From Breviolum minutum Mf 1.05b.01 (taxonomy: Eukaryota > Sar > Dinophyceae > Suessiales > Symbiodiniaceae): a stretch of 64,000 nt of DNA. Position 1 is the first letter of the stretch. Each line of letters begins with the position of its first letter. This document shows, one piece after another, positions 1-13,900 of this stretch. The notes beneath the pieces are model-generated. The model did no database searches. It was not told the DNA's origin and worked only from the letters and a program-made list of their open reading frames with translations. Both the position numbers and the translations under genes were made by a program. The DNA lies in the NCBI GenBank assembly GCA_000507305.1, contig DF240841.1:33495-97494 (forward strand). The letters are read 5' to 3'.

Positions 1-77
1 AACCATCCCAAAAAGGTCACAATGAATCACCAGGCATAGATAGTTTTCTCTCCAAACATGCTCACGTCATGCCTTAC

Positions 78-3113
<3,036 letters not shown>

Positions 3114-3780
3114 TGCCGCAGGAGACGTAGGATGCGCTCTTCCACCGAGAGTCTGCAAACACGCACCTGCGCCGAACTTCCACGGCAAATTCAGTGGTAT
3201 TTTTATCGCTTTCTATGACCTTTCGATGCTTTCAAAATTCATAAGAATATCATTTATCGCGCACGAAGTTGCATGAAACAATGGGGGATTTCTTGTGTTT
3301 CTTCATGAAATTGTCTGGGATAGTTGTGAGATGTCTGCTGTGGGCAGCGAAAAAAACGGATGGCAAAAAGCGAGCTTGTTTGTTCCTGCACTGGGCCTTT
3401 TGCACGGAAAAGACGAACTACTGCAGCGAACCAGAGTTGCTGGTTCGCTGCTGTCACAAGATTTGTGTCAACCAAATCAAGTCTGGGCAAACTGCTGATT
3501 TACACCTCACACTATTACTTCACGAAATTGTCTGGGTGAATTTGAGAGTTTTCACAGAAATTGTGCTTTGGTTTTTGGAAAGATTCATGCAACAATGTAC
3601 TATCGGACCTTTGAAATATTCACCAAATTTGTTTGAAATATTCACCAAATTTGTACAGGAAAAATTCTACGACCATGTTTCAATCATTCGTGACTAGCCT
3701 TATGGTAGCTTTACAACTGCCAGGCAGTTTGGGCGGGAAAAAAAAAACAAACATGTTTTCTCCCAACCAAAAATGGGGGG
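3114..3780. other. Upstream region of the left-hand gene, no supported exon
   Basis: This holds the presumed promoter side of the minus-strand gene that starts at 3113. Open frames exist on both strands around 3270-3500 but none has convincing splice borders. A tandem duplication of a 19-21 base unit, ttgaaatattcaccaaattt, lies near 3611-3652, and a phrase around 'gaaattgtctggg' occurs near 3308 and again near 3525. Confidence 0.5.
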
Positions 3781-3795
3781 GATCTACAGATGTTC

Positions 3796-3953
3796 AAGGT
3801 CGATTGGTCGATTCAAATAAAGTTTGCCCCTTTGATCTTCAAACAATTTCACGGCCCTTGGCCGATGTGGAGGACGTTCTTTTAGCCTTCAACAAATCTT
3901 TGAAATGCTCAGCAAATTTCCCGCCAGGGGAATACCTTTGGCAGTGTATACCC
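3796..3953 (+). CDS. Candidate exon, unknown protein
   Basis: After an acceptor-like CTACAG the frame reads VQGRLVDSNK, then RPLADVEDVLLAFNKSL, and ends at a possible GT donor beside a family 13 element. Amino-acid composition looks coding. The opposite strand is also open here (RAVKLFEDQRGKLYLN), so the strand is uncertain. Confidence 0.3.
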
Positions 3954-4042
3954 CCGAACTAACATATCCCACCTGTGGAAAAGGAAAATCATCGACTCAA
4001 AAGTGCTTTGGAAGGGGATATGTCAGTTCCCACGAGGGGTAC
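3950..4042. mobile_element. Short TIR element, family 13
   Basis: Terminal inverted repeats around CCCCCGAACTAACATATCCC and GGGGATATGTCAGTTCCC. Relatives at 52378-52484 and 54304-54416 lie in introns of the WDR82 gene. Confidence 0.7.
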
Positions 4043-4384
4043 CACTTTTTTACACAAGTCATCATGATTTACAAACATATTTTGCCTTGCTTCGGGGGGC
4101 TACAAGAAGCAGGGAAAGCCGTTATAATGTATAACCAGCCCAAGACATCATACAATCCAACATGAATGATGAGGATATTGAAACCCCATGCGGGAACCCA
4201 ACACAATTTCCACTCCAGGCAATTTGATGCTTTGAAATCCCGCTACAAAAAACAACTTCCTCCACAAAAAAAAAAGGTTCACAAAATGATGTCTGCTGCG
4301 TATCGGCTGGTTGAACCAAGGTTCTGAGCAAAATTGAAACCATTCCCTGCCTTAAAAAAATAAACTCAAGGTATTAAGTACAAA

Positions 4385-4580
4385 ATGGTATACCGTATTG
4401 ATTGGAAGATTTTTAACGAAAACTTCCATGTTGACCAACTTCATTCAATGATTTTGTTGTTGGAACAACGTGCCGAAAACTCGACTTTTTCAAACCACCG
4501 GTCAGGAAAAGGTCGTGGTCTTAGCAACAACCTCAGTCCAAGCGGTATAGATTGCGAATACAGATCTCCATGATAATCGG
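4385..4580. other. Ambiguous coding patch
   Basis: The plus frame reads MVYRIDWKIFNENFHVDQLH and on to a stop at 4573; the minus frame of the same patch reads LYSQSIPLGLRLLLRPRPF. Both look protein-like, and no splice site settles the strand. Confidence 0.2.
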
Positions 4581-5110
4581 GTGGTTCTCAGACTCCTGGA
4601 CGTCCAGGGTTTGGGGTTAGTCGTTTTTTAATCTCAGATATCCACTCCTGGTAGTCCAGTGAATCACCGTTTTTTCTGCGATTTGTTGAAAAACAATCAT
4701 CCATTTCTTTTCAGTCTTGGTTTCGAATCATCTATTTAAAAGAAAGGTGCTTTCCCGGAGATTCTGATCGGGCATCTATATAATGGTGCTTTCCCAATCA
4801 TTCGTTGAAGAGACTACTCAAATCACCATACGTACCTAGAAAACAGATTCAGTTTTTCCTATGATACTTGTAGGCAACCATGACTTTTTTCTTAGAGGTC
4901 AAGCTTGCGGATTTCTTTTGTCGCAACAGCTATTTCCGAGGTACCAACATCTACCAACGACTGTTAATCTTGTTGATCTAGGTTCAATTCAACAGTGGGT
5001 TTAAGCGCTGGAGGTCAACCACCATATAAAAAAGATGGTGGTTCCTTTTGGATGATGATACACCCTTAGTTTTTTTAAAAAGTGGTGAAACTCTGGCAAA
5101 CCAACCTGAC
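4581..5110. other. Non-coding, AT-rich
   Basis: Homopolymer-rich sequence with imperfect repeats of 'ggtgctttccc' near 4747 and 4783. I see no exon or named element. Confidence 0.5.
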
Positions 5111-5116
5111 TAAAAA

Positions 5117-5330
5117 ATGCTGGCCAAGGACTTCCAATGTTTTGCGGCTATTTTGGGGGGGACTCCCTTACAATCTACGATTGGAGGTGACCAAGCGGCA
5201 ATTAGGCCACTAAACATTCGCCAGATATTTCTGCCCGAAGATCTTTCTGCCCGAAAACTCTTCAGGGATCCTAGCTTAGCGCAAAAACCAAGAAAAGAGG
5301 GGGTCCAATCGCCGGGCACTTGGAAATATT
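5117..5330. other. Candidate exon, strand unclear
   Basis: The plus strand reads STIGGDQAAIRPLNIRQIF and LSARKLFRDPSLAQKPRKEG; the minus strand is also open. A direct repeat of 'tctgcccga' lies near 5230 and 5247. No canonical borders were found. Confidence 0.25.
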
Positions 5331-6422
5331 ATCGAAGTCACAATCCTAAAAAATGGTCTCAAACGTTCAAGGTGGGGGTCCCCATAATTAGGGTGAAATC
5401 ACACCAGGCAAACCCATGTCTTTTCGACCATTTACAGGGGCCCCGTTTCACCCCCATTTTATAATACAACTCGTTTTCCAGGGGGGAGACACACACCATG
5501 CCACCCTGTTGGGAAGATGAAAATTTTCTTTAAAAAACCGTGCCCAAATCTTAGGACTCATTGATTTTTGAGATACTTTGGAACAACTTGGGAGCAGCTC
5601 CCTACCAAAATCCCCCAGCCAATGTGGGCACATCAGTCTTGGCCTCAGTGAAACATCCCTCCTTATATTGGGGATGGGTTCCCAATCCCACAATGTAATG
5701 ACGGGAATCCTTCTAATTGGGGCCCTATAAACCCCTACTGAAATTGGGTTGATGAGTTTATCACCTTTTTTTGTATGGAAATAATGGTAGTTTAGACCCC
5801 AGCACATATAATTGTTGCTCCTTTAAGCGTTGAAAACGGGTCCCGACAAAAAATTGGCAAACTTGAAGTCCATCCGGCCAAACCCATGGATGAGTCATGA
5901 AAAAAAAACGACCGGACACTTTCCAATATGCTGGTTGTTTGATGACGGGATCCTTGTCATGGTTTATGAAATAATCCCCATATAGCTGGGTAGTATATAT
6001 CATCCCCTATATGATAGAAGCACCAGTTATTTACCCTAAATGGTGGTTATATTCCCCTCTTTGCCCTATATACCCATATATATATATATATTCAATATAT
6101 ATAATCCCTTATAATGGTTTTTTATATACCCAACAAACAACCAGGGGCCCTTTTTTTCTGGATCTCTCTTGAACCCTTCGGCATGGCCAGCCATACCCAC
6201 CATTTTGCTGGCAAAAAATCCCGATGCTTGAAGATTTTTGGACTTTAAAAAACGCTACCAGATACATTCAAACTAGTACTTTGTAAAAACAACATGAAGA
6301 AAATGGATGAAACTAGACTTCCAGAGATGTTTTTTCCAAGTATTCGATGTATAATCTAAAATCATATCCAAAACCATGCATTCATTGCCATGTTTTGATG
6401 TGTTTGTCTAACTTCCTAGGAA

Positions 6423-6570
6423 TACTTGGAGGATCATCCCAGTTATATAGTAAGTGGTTAGGATCACCCCCCCATTTATACAAGGCAGTGAAAAGGCCAT
6501 TTGGAAGGGACACACCGCAACCCGATCCTTGAAAAACGTATGATTCACCATGGTTATTAATCACTTAAAC
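6423..6570. mobile_element. Short TIR element, family 1, right end decayed
   Basis: The left terminus TACTTGGAGGATCATCCCAG and the internal GTAAGTGGTTAGGATCACCCC match the family 1 copies at 12010, 28041 and 40261. The right terminus has largely decayed. Confidence 0.65.
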
Positions 6571-6654
6571 TCCCGAAAACTAACGGCTGGATACCCAAAA
6601 TGATGGTTTGGAAAAGGTGGTTCCTTTCAAATATGGCCATTTTTGGTATCTATG

Positions 6655-6830
6655 TTTGATTTCTGGGGGGTACATCCACTGGGATGATCCAGCAAGTACT
6701 CCAACCGCCAAAGTCTCCCCACGAGAAATGTCCTCCTGGCATTCCTCCACGACAGAGGTCCCTTTCGAAAGACTTCTTCCATCACATGACACATCTGTCA
6801 TATCAGAGTTGATTTTCTGAACTGCCTTGT
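6655..6830 (-). CDS. Candidate exon, unknown protein
   Basis: The minus frame reads AVQKINSDMTDVSCDGRSL, then VVEECQEDISRGETLAVGV and LAGSSQW. Composition and codon choice are strongly coding. A GT donor follows near 6670 and AG acceptors lie near 6820. I do not recognise the protein. Confidence 0.45.
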
Positions 6831-6979
6831 GGGGATGAGTATTATCCTGGGTATCTAAGGGGCCCCAGTTTCCCCTCCAATTGCCAACCCACCTAACAGT
6901 AACAGAAAATAAGGCCGAAATCTTACGGGATGGTTGAGGGGCAAATGATGTTTTCATAACACCTTAATAGAGGCCTTCT

Positions 6980-7560
6980 TTTCTTGGCAGGGTGGGCATT
7001 GGGGGGTAGGGCCCCTTAGATTCCCATGATAATACGGCTGCGTGGAAAACCCCGACCAGGTTGAAAGATCTGGGTTGCCTGATAGCCAAGCATAAATTAA
7101 ATGCTTGTCTCACTTGGAGGATGAACCAAATCTTTACATAAAAAAATAGTTGTTTAACCAAACATCCATTTAAAACCGGTTCTTTGGAGTGCTACGCACA
7201 TCTTCACAAAGGCATTTTCCATGTCCGTGTTAGCTTACCAAAAAAAAACGTTTTTGTCGACGTTCTTTTGCTCTGCGACTTTGACATGTTGTCGTTTCGG
7301 AACCTTTGATGATGTCCAAGTTGTCAAAAGTAATAGTGGTAAGTGAAATGGTATTTTGGAGAAACCTGAATTAAGGAACTTTGTAGGGGGACTCCTTACA
7401 ATCACCAGCATTTGGTTTAACCTCCGCTGAGGTCGCTACAATTTGCCCAGGGGAATGGCTGTTTAGAAGTTTTTCGTCATTTTTGACTTAAAGACTTTTA
7501 TTTTTTTTTGAGAAAAAAAACACCATTCTTGAAGGATGGGTTGGAATTAAATGCACAAAA
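6980..7560. other. Non-coding with element remnants
   Basis: A family 10 fragment lies near 7060-7170 (GATAGCCAAGCATAAATTAAATG ... AACCAAACATCC). The rest is AT-rich with no supported exon. Confidence 0.4.
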
Positions 7561-7919
7561 AATAGGTTTTGATTACGTCTACACCCCTGAGTTCACTAAC
7601 ATGACTAACTGGTTCCAATCCCCATGTTCAATAGGTTTCATACATCTTCATTCATGGTGCATTTTCCGGCCAGTCATGTTAGCTTTCGGAGGGCAGGAAA
7701 AGGGTAGTTGTTGTCCAACCCTTTGAACTCACAATTCATGAAGCGGGGTGAAGCTTCCCAATAAACCAACAGGTAGTACACCTGTTGGAATGGAAAATCC
7801 ACGGCTTGTAAATGTATATATACATAGAAATTGTTTCCATTGGCAGGCCGGTTTTTTAGGCACCACTTTCCTCTTCTGAGTCTTTTGCCAATTTTTTGGG
7901 GTCGGAGAAAAGAAAAAAC

Positions 7920-8110
7920 TCAAAAATGCTCCATCAAAGCCACCATTTCAACGTTGCTCGTGCTCGACCAAAGATCGTCTCCTTCGTCAAGTGAGCGGTC
8001 CCTTAATGGTTTACCGTTTCTGGCGCGTTTTCGTGGCAATTGGCACGCAGCTCGTGCCACCATTTTTTTCCAAAGGGCGGGGTGGGTTACCATGCATTTG
8101 TGCTGGAACA
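7920..8110 (-). CDS. Candidate exon, unknown protein
   Basis: The minus frame reads NGKPLRDRSLDEGDDLWSS then TSNVEMVALMEHF before a stop, preceded by the basic segment QLPRKRARN. Composition is coding-like. A GTAAAC after RARN could instead be a donor. Confidence 0.4.
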
Positions 8111-8262
8111 GCGCCATTTGTTGAAGTTGTTAATATTCATCCAAAACCCAAAGCACCAACTTGAAGATGGTGGTTCACTTTAAGGGTTTTAGTATGTCTT
8201 ACTAATGATCCAAAACATTCGGAACCCATTGAAACATGGTAAAACCCATTTTTTTGGATGAT

Positions 8263-8353
8263 TACCCTCCCTGAAACTAGCAGCAAACGCCCTGAAAATA
8301 GGCGGGGCCCCGAAAGCATTTTCAGGAGCGAACTCTTAGTTTCAGGGAGGGTA
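8263..8353. mobile_element. Short TIR element, family 4
   Basis: Bounded by TACCCTCCCTGAAACTAGCA and TAGTTTCAGGGAGGGTA, a perfect or near-perfect inverted pair. Relatives at 29311-29442 and 31507-31630. Confidence 0.8.
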
Positions 8354-8835
8354 TATACTCCAAACATCTCCAAACCTTGACTGACTTTGAGAAAAAATGA
8401 TGGAAGACTCATAATAGCCCACACATTTATTTATTGAAAAAATTGATGGACTTCCCCCAAAAAAAATCAAGGACACTGCCCTGCACTTTTCCAATTGAGT
8501 CCTCCCCCCCATTATCTGTTCCCCCCCCAAAAAAAAACACCACACCTGAAAAAAACCTCACGAGTTTTCATCAATCATCCTTGACATCCACTCGACACCG
8601 AGGCACAGCCTCAAAGCACTAATGCGGCCAGCTGAAAGGCACTGCCCAACAGGATCCACCATTTCCAATCCTTCCAGTATTCGATCACCTTTGGTTTGGT
8701 TTCGAGGCGAAAAATACGACGAAAAATTCCCCCACTTTGAAAAAAACGGTGAAAACCCCGGTGGGGGTAAAGTTAAGTCTGTTTGAAGTGGGTGGGCTGG
8801 CGTTGTGGCTTGGTTTGTTTTAATGGAATCAGGAG

Positions 8836-9090
8836 ATGTTCTGTTTTAAATGCATTGTGCGATTGATCCTTTTCGGCGGAAGTTTGGGGGATAAAGCGGG
8901 GGATAAAGAGATGTCGACAATTCATGACAACGGTGAGTCGAGTAGGAGACTGGGAGACAAATGTAGAATAGTTAGGGGAACCCTCCACAGAACCTTTTCT
9001 GAAGCACCCCAGGAATTGCAGTGTCTCCTGCGACAGTGTGGAGAGCAGTTGAGGGAACCTTCCAAGGAACCTTGTCGGAGTCGTAAGAAC
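8836..9090. other. Ambiguous coding patch
   Basis: Both strands are open. The plus strand reads RTFSEAPQELQCLLRQCGEQ; the minus strand reads GRFPQLLSTLSQETLQFLG. The phrase 'ggaaccttcc' is partly repeated near 8980 and 9055. Strand and borders are unresolved. Confidence 0.2.
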
Positions 9091-9179
9091 GCTCAGGACT
9101 CATGTATATGATTCATCGTCACTTCATCCATTGAGAAAACAAAAAAATATGCCTCGCCCCCAACAAAAAAGACGTTGGG

Positions 9180-9435
9180 AACCCCACCTAACCACCACCC
9201 GTGAACAAACAATTGAGGTCGAGATTTTTCTTCAAACCGAAACAAAAAATCCTTCGCAAAAATAGCCAAGGTACAAGTCTGTCCTGAGATAAAGGCGTTC
9301 ACATGATCTTGAAGCCAGCAAAAGATTTGAGGTCGAGAATCAGGCATCACCCACTCCATTAAGTTGGGCAACATCTCAGCTCCCACTCCATGATCGAAGT
9401 TGAACTCCGCCGAATGAATGCAGAAACCTTCCTTG
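9180..9435 (-). CDS. Candidate exon, unknown protein
   Basis: After a CATTTTCGATCCAAG acceptor the minus frame reads EGFCIHSAEFNFDHGVGAEM, MLPNLMEWVMPDSRPQIFCW and NAFISGQTCTLAIFAKDF. This is one of the most clearly coding patches on the left side. A GT donor is possible after FVHGWWLG. Family not recognised. Confidence 0.5.
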
Positions 9436-9894
9436 GATCGAAAATGGAGCGGGGAAAATGGTAGATTCACTTGTTTGAAATGATTATTCCAAACTTTACT
9501 TAGAAGAAATGAGGAAACTCCTAAAGCAACATTTAAGCAATGCTGGTTGGACTTCCAGATCTGGAAGTATTTCTTGGGATCTCTCTTTTTCTATCTCTTA
9601 AATTCTATCCGTTCCCGAAATCCTGAAAAATGGCCTTCAAAATAGAGGCTCGTTCATTGACAAAAAACATCACAGTTCACACCATAAGAAACCACAAAAA
9701 CCTCGGGCCTGGAGGTTCAGCACCCCCGAAAGGAAAAACCGGATGCCTGAAAAAAAAAACGCGCCTTTTCACTTTTCCAAAGACCACCCGGGTTTTGCCG
9801 GGGTTTTTGGCGCATTTTGCGTGGGCTTTTTTTGCTCGTTTTTGTCATACGTTTTGGTGTCTTTGGATTTTTTTCTGCGCAGCTGGCTATTCAC

Positions 9895-10100
9895 AGCCGC
9901 TGCGACGTTAAATGTCCATCAACTGGAAACCCCTTAAAACCAGCTGTTTCCAGTTGCCTCACAGTCATGAGGGAGGCGTCCTCCCATGGAAACTGTCCCG
10001 GCCAAGTTTCCTTGATGCCAGTTGCATCCACAATCAACCTGATGTTGTCAATTCCATTCATCTTCGTCCAGGCCTTTCCAGGCCATGAGTCCAACATGGG
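9895..10100 (-). CDS. Candidate exon, possibly with a transposase-like motif
   Basis: The minus frame reads NIRLIVDATGIKETWPG then QFPWEDASLMTVRQLETAG. The IVDATxIK segment resembles the first catalytic Asp region of DDE (Harbinger-type) transposases, but the residues after it do not follow that family. It may simply be an exon of a cellular gene. Confidence 0.35.
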
Positions 10101-10289
10101 TGCGTTTGGATGGATCAACTGGTACCAAAAAAAAACGGTGGTTAAAAAATGATGCTGTAACTGTAACACCATTTTTGGGATCCGGAAAAAAAAATCCCTC
10201 CAAAAACGGAAAAAATTGAAACCACTCGTTTTGGATGAGTGGATTCGGATTTTCCTTCCTTCCCCACCTTTCCCCACCCCCCCCCCCCT

Positions 10290-10470
10290 TCCTTTGCCAC
10301 TTGATCCATCGGACCTCGGTCTGGATTTCCACCGTTTGGGTGGTGGTTCCTGTCGTTCCTTGACTCACGGCACTTCTTCGCTCCGCACACTCCTGGAACG
10401 AAAACACCCGAGGATGGAGGAGGAGATTCGTGTAGGGAAGCTGCGATACGGTAACGGTAACGGGCACTTC
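10290..10470 (-). CDS. Candidate exon(s), unknown protein
   Basis: The minus frame reads LPYTNLLLHPRVFSFQECAE and on through GTTTQTVEIQTEVRWIKWQR. A CGTTCCAG acceptor and a GCC|GTGAGTC donor lie inside, so this may be two exons. A poly-C run beside it disrupts other frames. Confidence 0.35.
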
Positions 10471-10515
10471 TTCAAGGTTTGAGGTTTATAAAAGGAATGG
10501 TGATCCATCTATGAA

Positions 10516-10620
10516 TATGGGTGTTTCCCAAAATAGGGGTACGGTACCCCCCTAAATCATCCATTAAAAAAATAGGGGTGTTTTCCATTCTTTTCACCAT
10601 CCATTTTGGGGAAACCCACC
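10516..10620. mobile_element. Short TIR element, family 3, diverged
   Basis: It contains GGGTGTTTCCCAAAATAGGGG, a central 'aaatcatccatt' and 'ccatccattttggggaaaccc', the family 3 layout. Confidence 0.6.
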
Positions 10621-10657
10621 ATTTTTTGCAGGAAACCCCTGAATGGCGATCCATCTA

Positions 10658-10789
10658 CCTGGAAACCTAAACAACCATTTATAAATGGATGTTTCAGTTG
10701 GATGATGAACCAAATATGTATATAGAAAATGGTTGGAAATCAGCAAACATCCATGAAAATAAATGGTTGGCCTTGGGGTTCCAGGTATG
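10658..10789. mobile_element. Short TIR element, family 10
   Basis: Ends TACCTGGAAACC and GGGGTTCCAGGTA are inverted; the core carries AACAACCATTTATAAATGG and AAATGGTTGG. Similar cores occur at about 7080, 11570, 12430, 30155 and 33150. Confidence 0.6.
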
Positions 10790-10939
10790 AATATGTAAAG
10801 TTGGTATCCCGAAACTCTGAACGGCAGTTTTTGTTTGGTCCCATTTCTGATTTCTTGACGACTTGTCAAGGTAGCAAAAACAGACAGATAACTTTTAACG
10901 ACACTTTGTGTGCCCTTAAGCAAGCCTTTAAAAGAAGAG

Positions 10940-13900
10940 TTTTGAAGGTTCCCCCATTGTTTGAAACACATATCGGGTTCTCACATATCTGCCAAAATTT
11001 TTCTTGACATCTTCGCCAGATCCGTTCATGTTTCCTCTCGCCTCCCAAAAAAAAAAAGATTCACCCTACTCATGTTCCTATGGCAACGGGTATGCACCAC
11101 TGATATCTAAACAAAGGTGCATTGCGCGAAATCGGTTTTTCGGTTTTTCGGAGTTTGATCTCTACATTTTATGTGGATGCAAATCCACAAACTGAATATC
11201 AGCTACACCAGAAAGTCCAAAACAAAGCTCACACTTCAACCTTTCCAAACAGTGTTTTGAAAATCTGACTCAAAATCGAGAAAACAAAACACCGTTTCAC
11301 TGTTCTCTCAGTCTTCGGACTTTCAAACAATTTCTGTCGCGCATTTGAGTTGGCAGATATTCATCACGAATCATCAGTCCCAACAAGGACTCGATTGAGA
11401 TAGATTCGTTGGTGTCGGAAAAACCACTATTAGCTTGAAGTTTCAGGGGGTACCATCATCCACAGGATATCCATTCATTTCCTTTTCTTTAAGAAAAAAA
11501 TCGTCGTTGACTTCCAGGGCAGTGATATCCAATCATACTCTTGACCCAAATGTTCCCAAACAACCAGTTTTCTTATGGATGTCTGGTTATTTCCAACCAA
11601 TGATTTGGTTCATCATCCAATTGTTCAAGCCAACCATTTATTCATGCTTGGCTATCAGGTAACCCAGGATGACATCTTTTTGGAAGTCCTAACCCCTGGC
11701 AATTACATCATGAAGTGCTAAGCTAGGTATCCCAGCAACCAAAAAACCCTGCAAATCAACGACGAAAAAAAGTACTCGTACTCCCCAATTTTGGATCATT
11801 CTATATAATTCCATACTAAAAAAAGAGTTTTTTGGGGAAAACCTATTATTTCAATGGTCTTTCAACTTCCAGGATATATATATATATATATATACCCCAC
11901 AAAATATTCATCAGCTAAATACGGTCCCCTCAGAAAGTTGCCCACCTCGCCAAATAGAAAAAAGAAGTGGCCGCAAAACGAAGACTAAAAGCCTTTCCCT
12001 TTCAGATGGTACTTGGAGGATCATCCCATGACTTGTAAGTGGTTAATAACCCTGGTTAGTTTTCGTCCCCTAAGTAGGGTTATGGGACCCCTTCCAAATG
12101 GGCTAAATGGCTCATAAATGGTGGTTACTAACCACTTACTAACTGGGATGATCCTCCAAGTAAGCTGCTCATTTCTTTTTGGCGTGTGAAAAGTGTGGCT
12201 ATTCAACCTATCCCCTCCTATCATGTCCTCCCCCAGAAATAAGGCCTAAAATCGAGGCCTGGTGAACCAGTGGTTTCCCTTAATAAGGCCGGCTATAAAA
12301 CCCTTAAATCCTGAGGGGGTACTCAAAGGGTGGGAGGTTGACCGGCCCCAATGCAAGTCCATCTCCAACATCGTCGGTTTCGCAAATCAAAAAAACTGTT
12401 GCTTTGATGAAAAGGAAAAAAAACTGGAAAATGAAACATCGGTTCATAAATGGTTGTTTCAATTGGATATTTCCAATTTTTGATATATAAAAAATGGTAG
12501 TTTAACCAAACATCCATTAAAAAAAAAACGCTGGATGTTTGGACTTCCATAAAACCTTTCCCGGAACCCCAAAGTGTCCTATTTTTTTAAGGCACTTAAA
12601 ATACCCCTAAAACCCAGCCACTTTTTTGCCTTAAAACATAGGGCACCACTTGCAAGGTGGGCCCCCTACCAGTTATAACTGGGTTTATAAATCCTATAAC
12701 TAGGGTGAAATAAGAACAGTTAGCCATTTATTTTCGGCCATTTATAGGGGTGAACTAACTCCATTTATAACTGCATCCGGGGCCCACCTTGTGGCTTTCC
12801 AGGAGTTGAACCAAAAACCCACCGGAAGTTACCCCGAGGCTTTGACCCCATCATCTCCTGCGGACTGGCATGGCCGCTTCGGACGTTCATCGCCTCATTT
12901 CTCATACCAGCACCCAGCAAGAACCTGGCGGGAAAGAACGGAAGATCTCAGAATTTTTGCTTGGGGACCCACCCATGGATATGGATATATAGATGAACAT
13001 CATATTTGTGGTTTTTGTCCTTTTTTCCGTCATCAAGCAAAAAATGAAAATCACCTAATAGATTCTTTTGGTTCAGCCCAACTTTTGAAAAACATGGGAA
13101 CATTCGTTGGGTTGCCACCAATCAACCCCACTTAGCTTCCACGGCAAAGCATTGTGGCTTCACTGGGGGTTGAAAAAAGGCACCTCTTTTTCCTTTGTTG
13201 GAACCTTTTTTTTGCCTATACGGGTGTTTCCAAAAATAGAGGTACCCCAAAATGGATGGTTTATCATGGAAAACCCTATTAAAATGGATGATTTGGGGGT
13301 ACCACTATTTTCGGAAACATCCATACCGACCTTGATCTTCTATAGATAAGATATGTAAGTGTGTTGCCTTAAAAGGTAGGTTTGTTTGGTGAATTTCGAC
13401 ACACATTCTACACATAAAAGGAAGATCCTAATATGCTGAGGTGATTGGACACCCACCCCCTTCATCCAACCCCGAAACTGAACATGCTTCCACCTTTATA
13501 GTTGGATGTGTGCCTTTTTACCAGAAGGACCTACTTTTTGGAGGCAGAAATTTGACATGTTTTTTGTTGCGCAGATCTAAGTATTTTAGCCCACAATTTT
13601 TCCGAAGTGGATTCCAGAGTTGGGTGGAATAAACCATCCGGTGTTCTTCCGGTTCAGGGGGTTCGCAGCCACAAAACAGTCGGAACGGAGGTGTACCTGT
13701 CCGAAATATTGAAAATCATATGTATATATATATATACGTATAGATATACCTTCTCTAGAACTAACAGCAAAAGGTCCTGAAAATGGATGCGAATGGAAGA
13801 TTCCTTTCCTTTTGGGGGCCCCCCAAAACTATTGGACAGGTGGTTTCAGGGAGTGTTGCTTGGAGTCTGATCTTCGTGCCATCAAAACAGCGAGGTCGCG

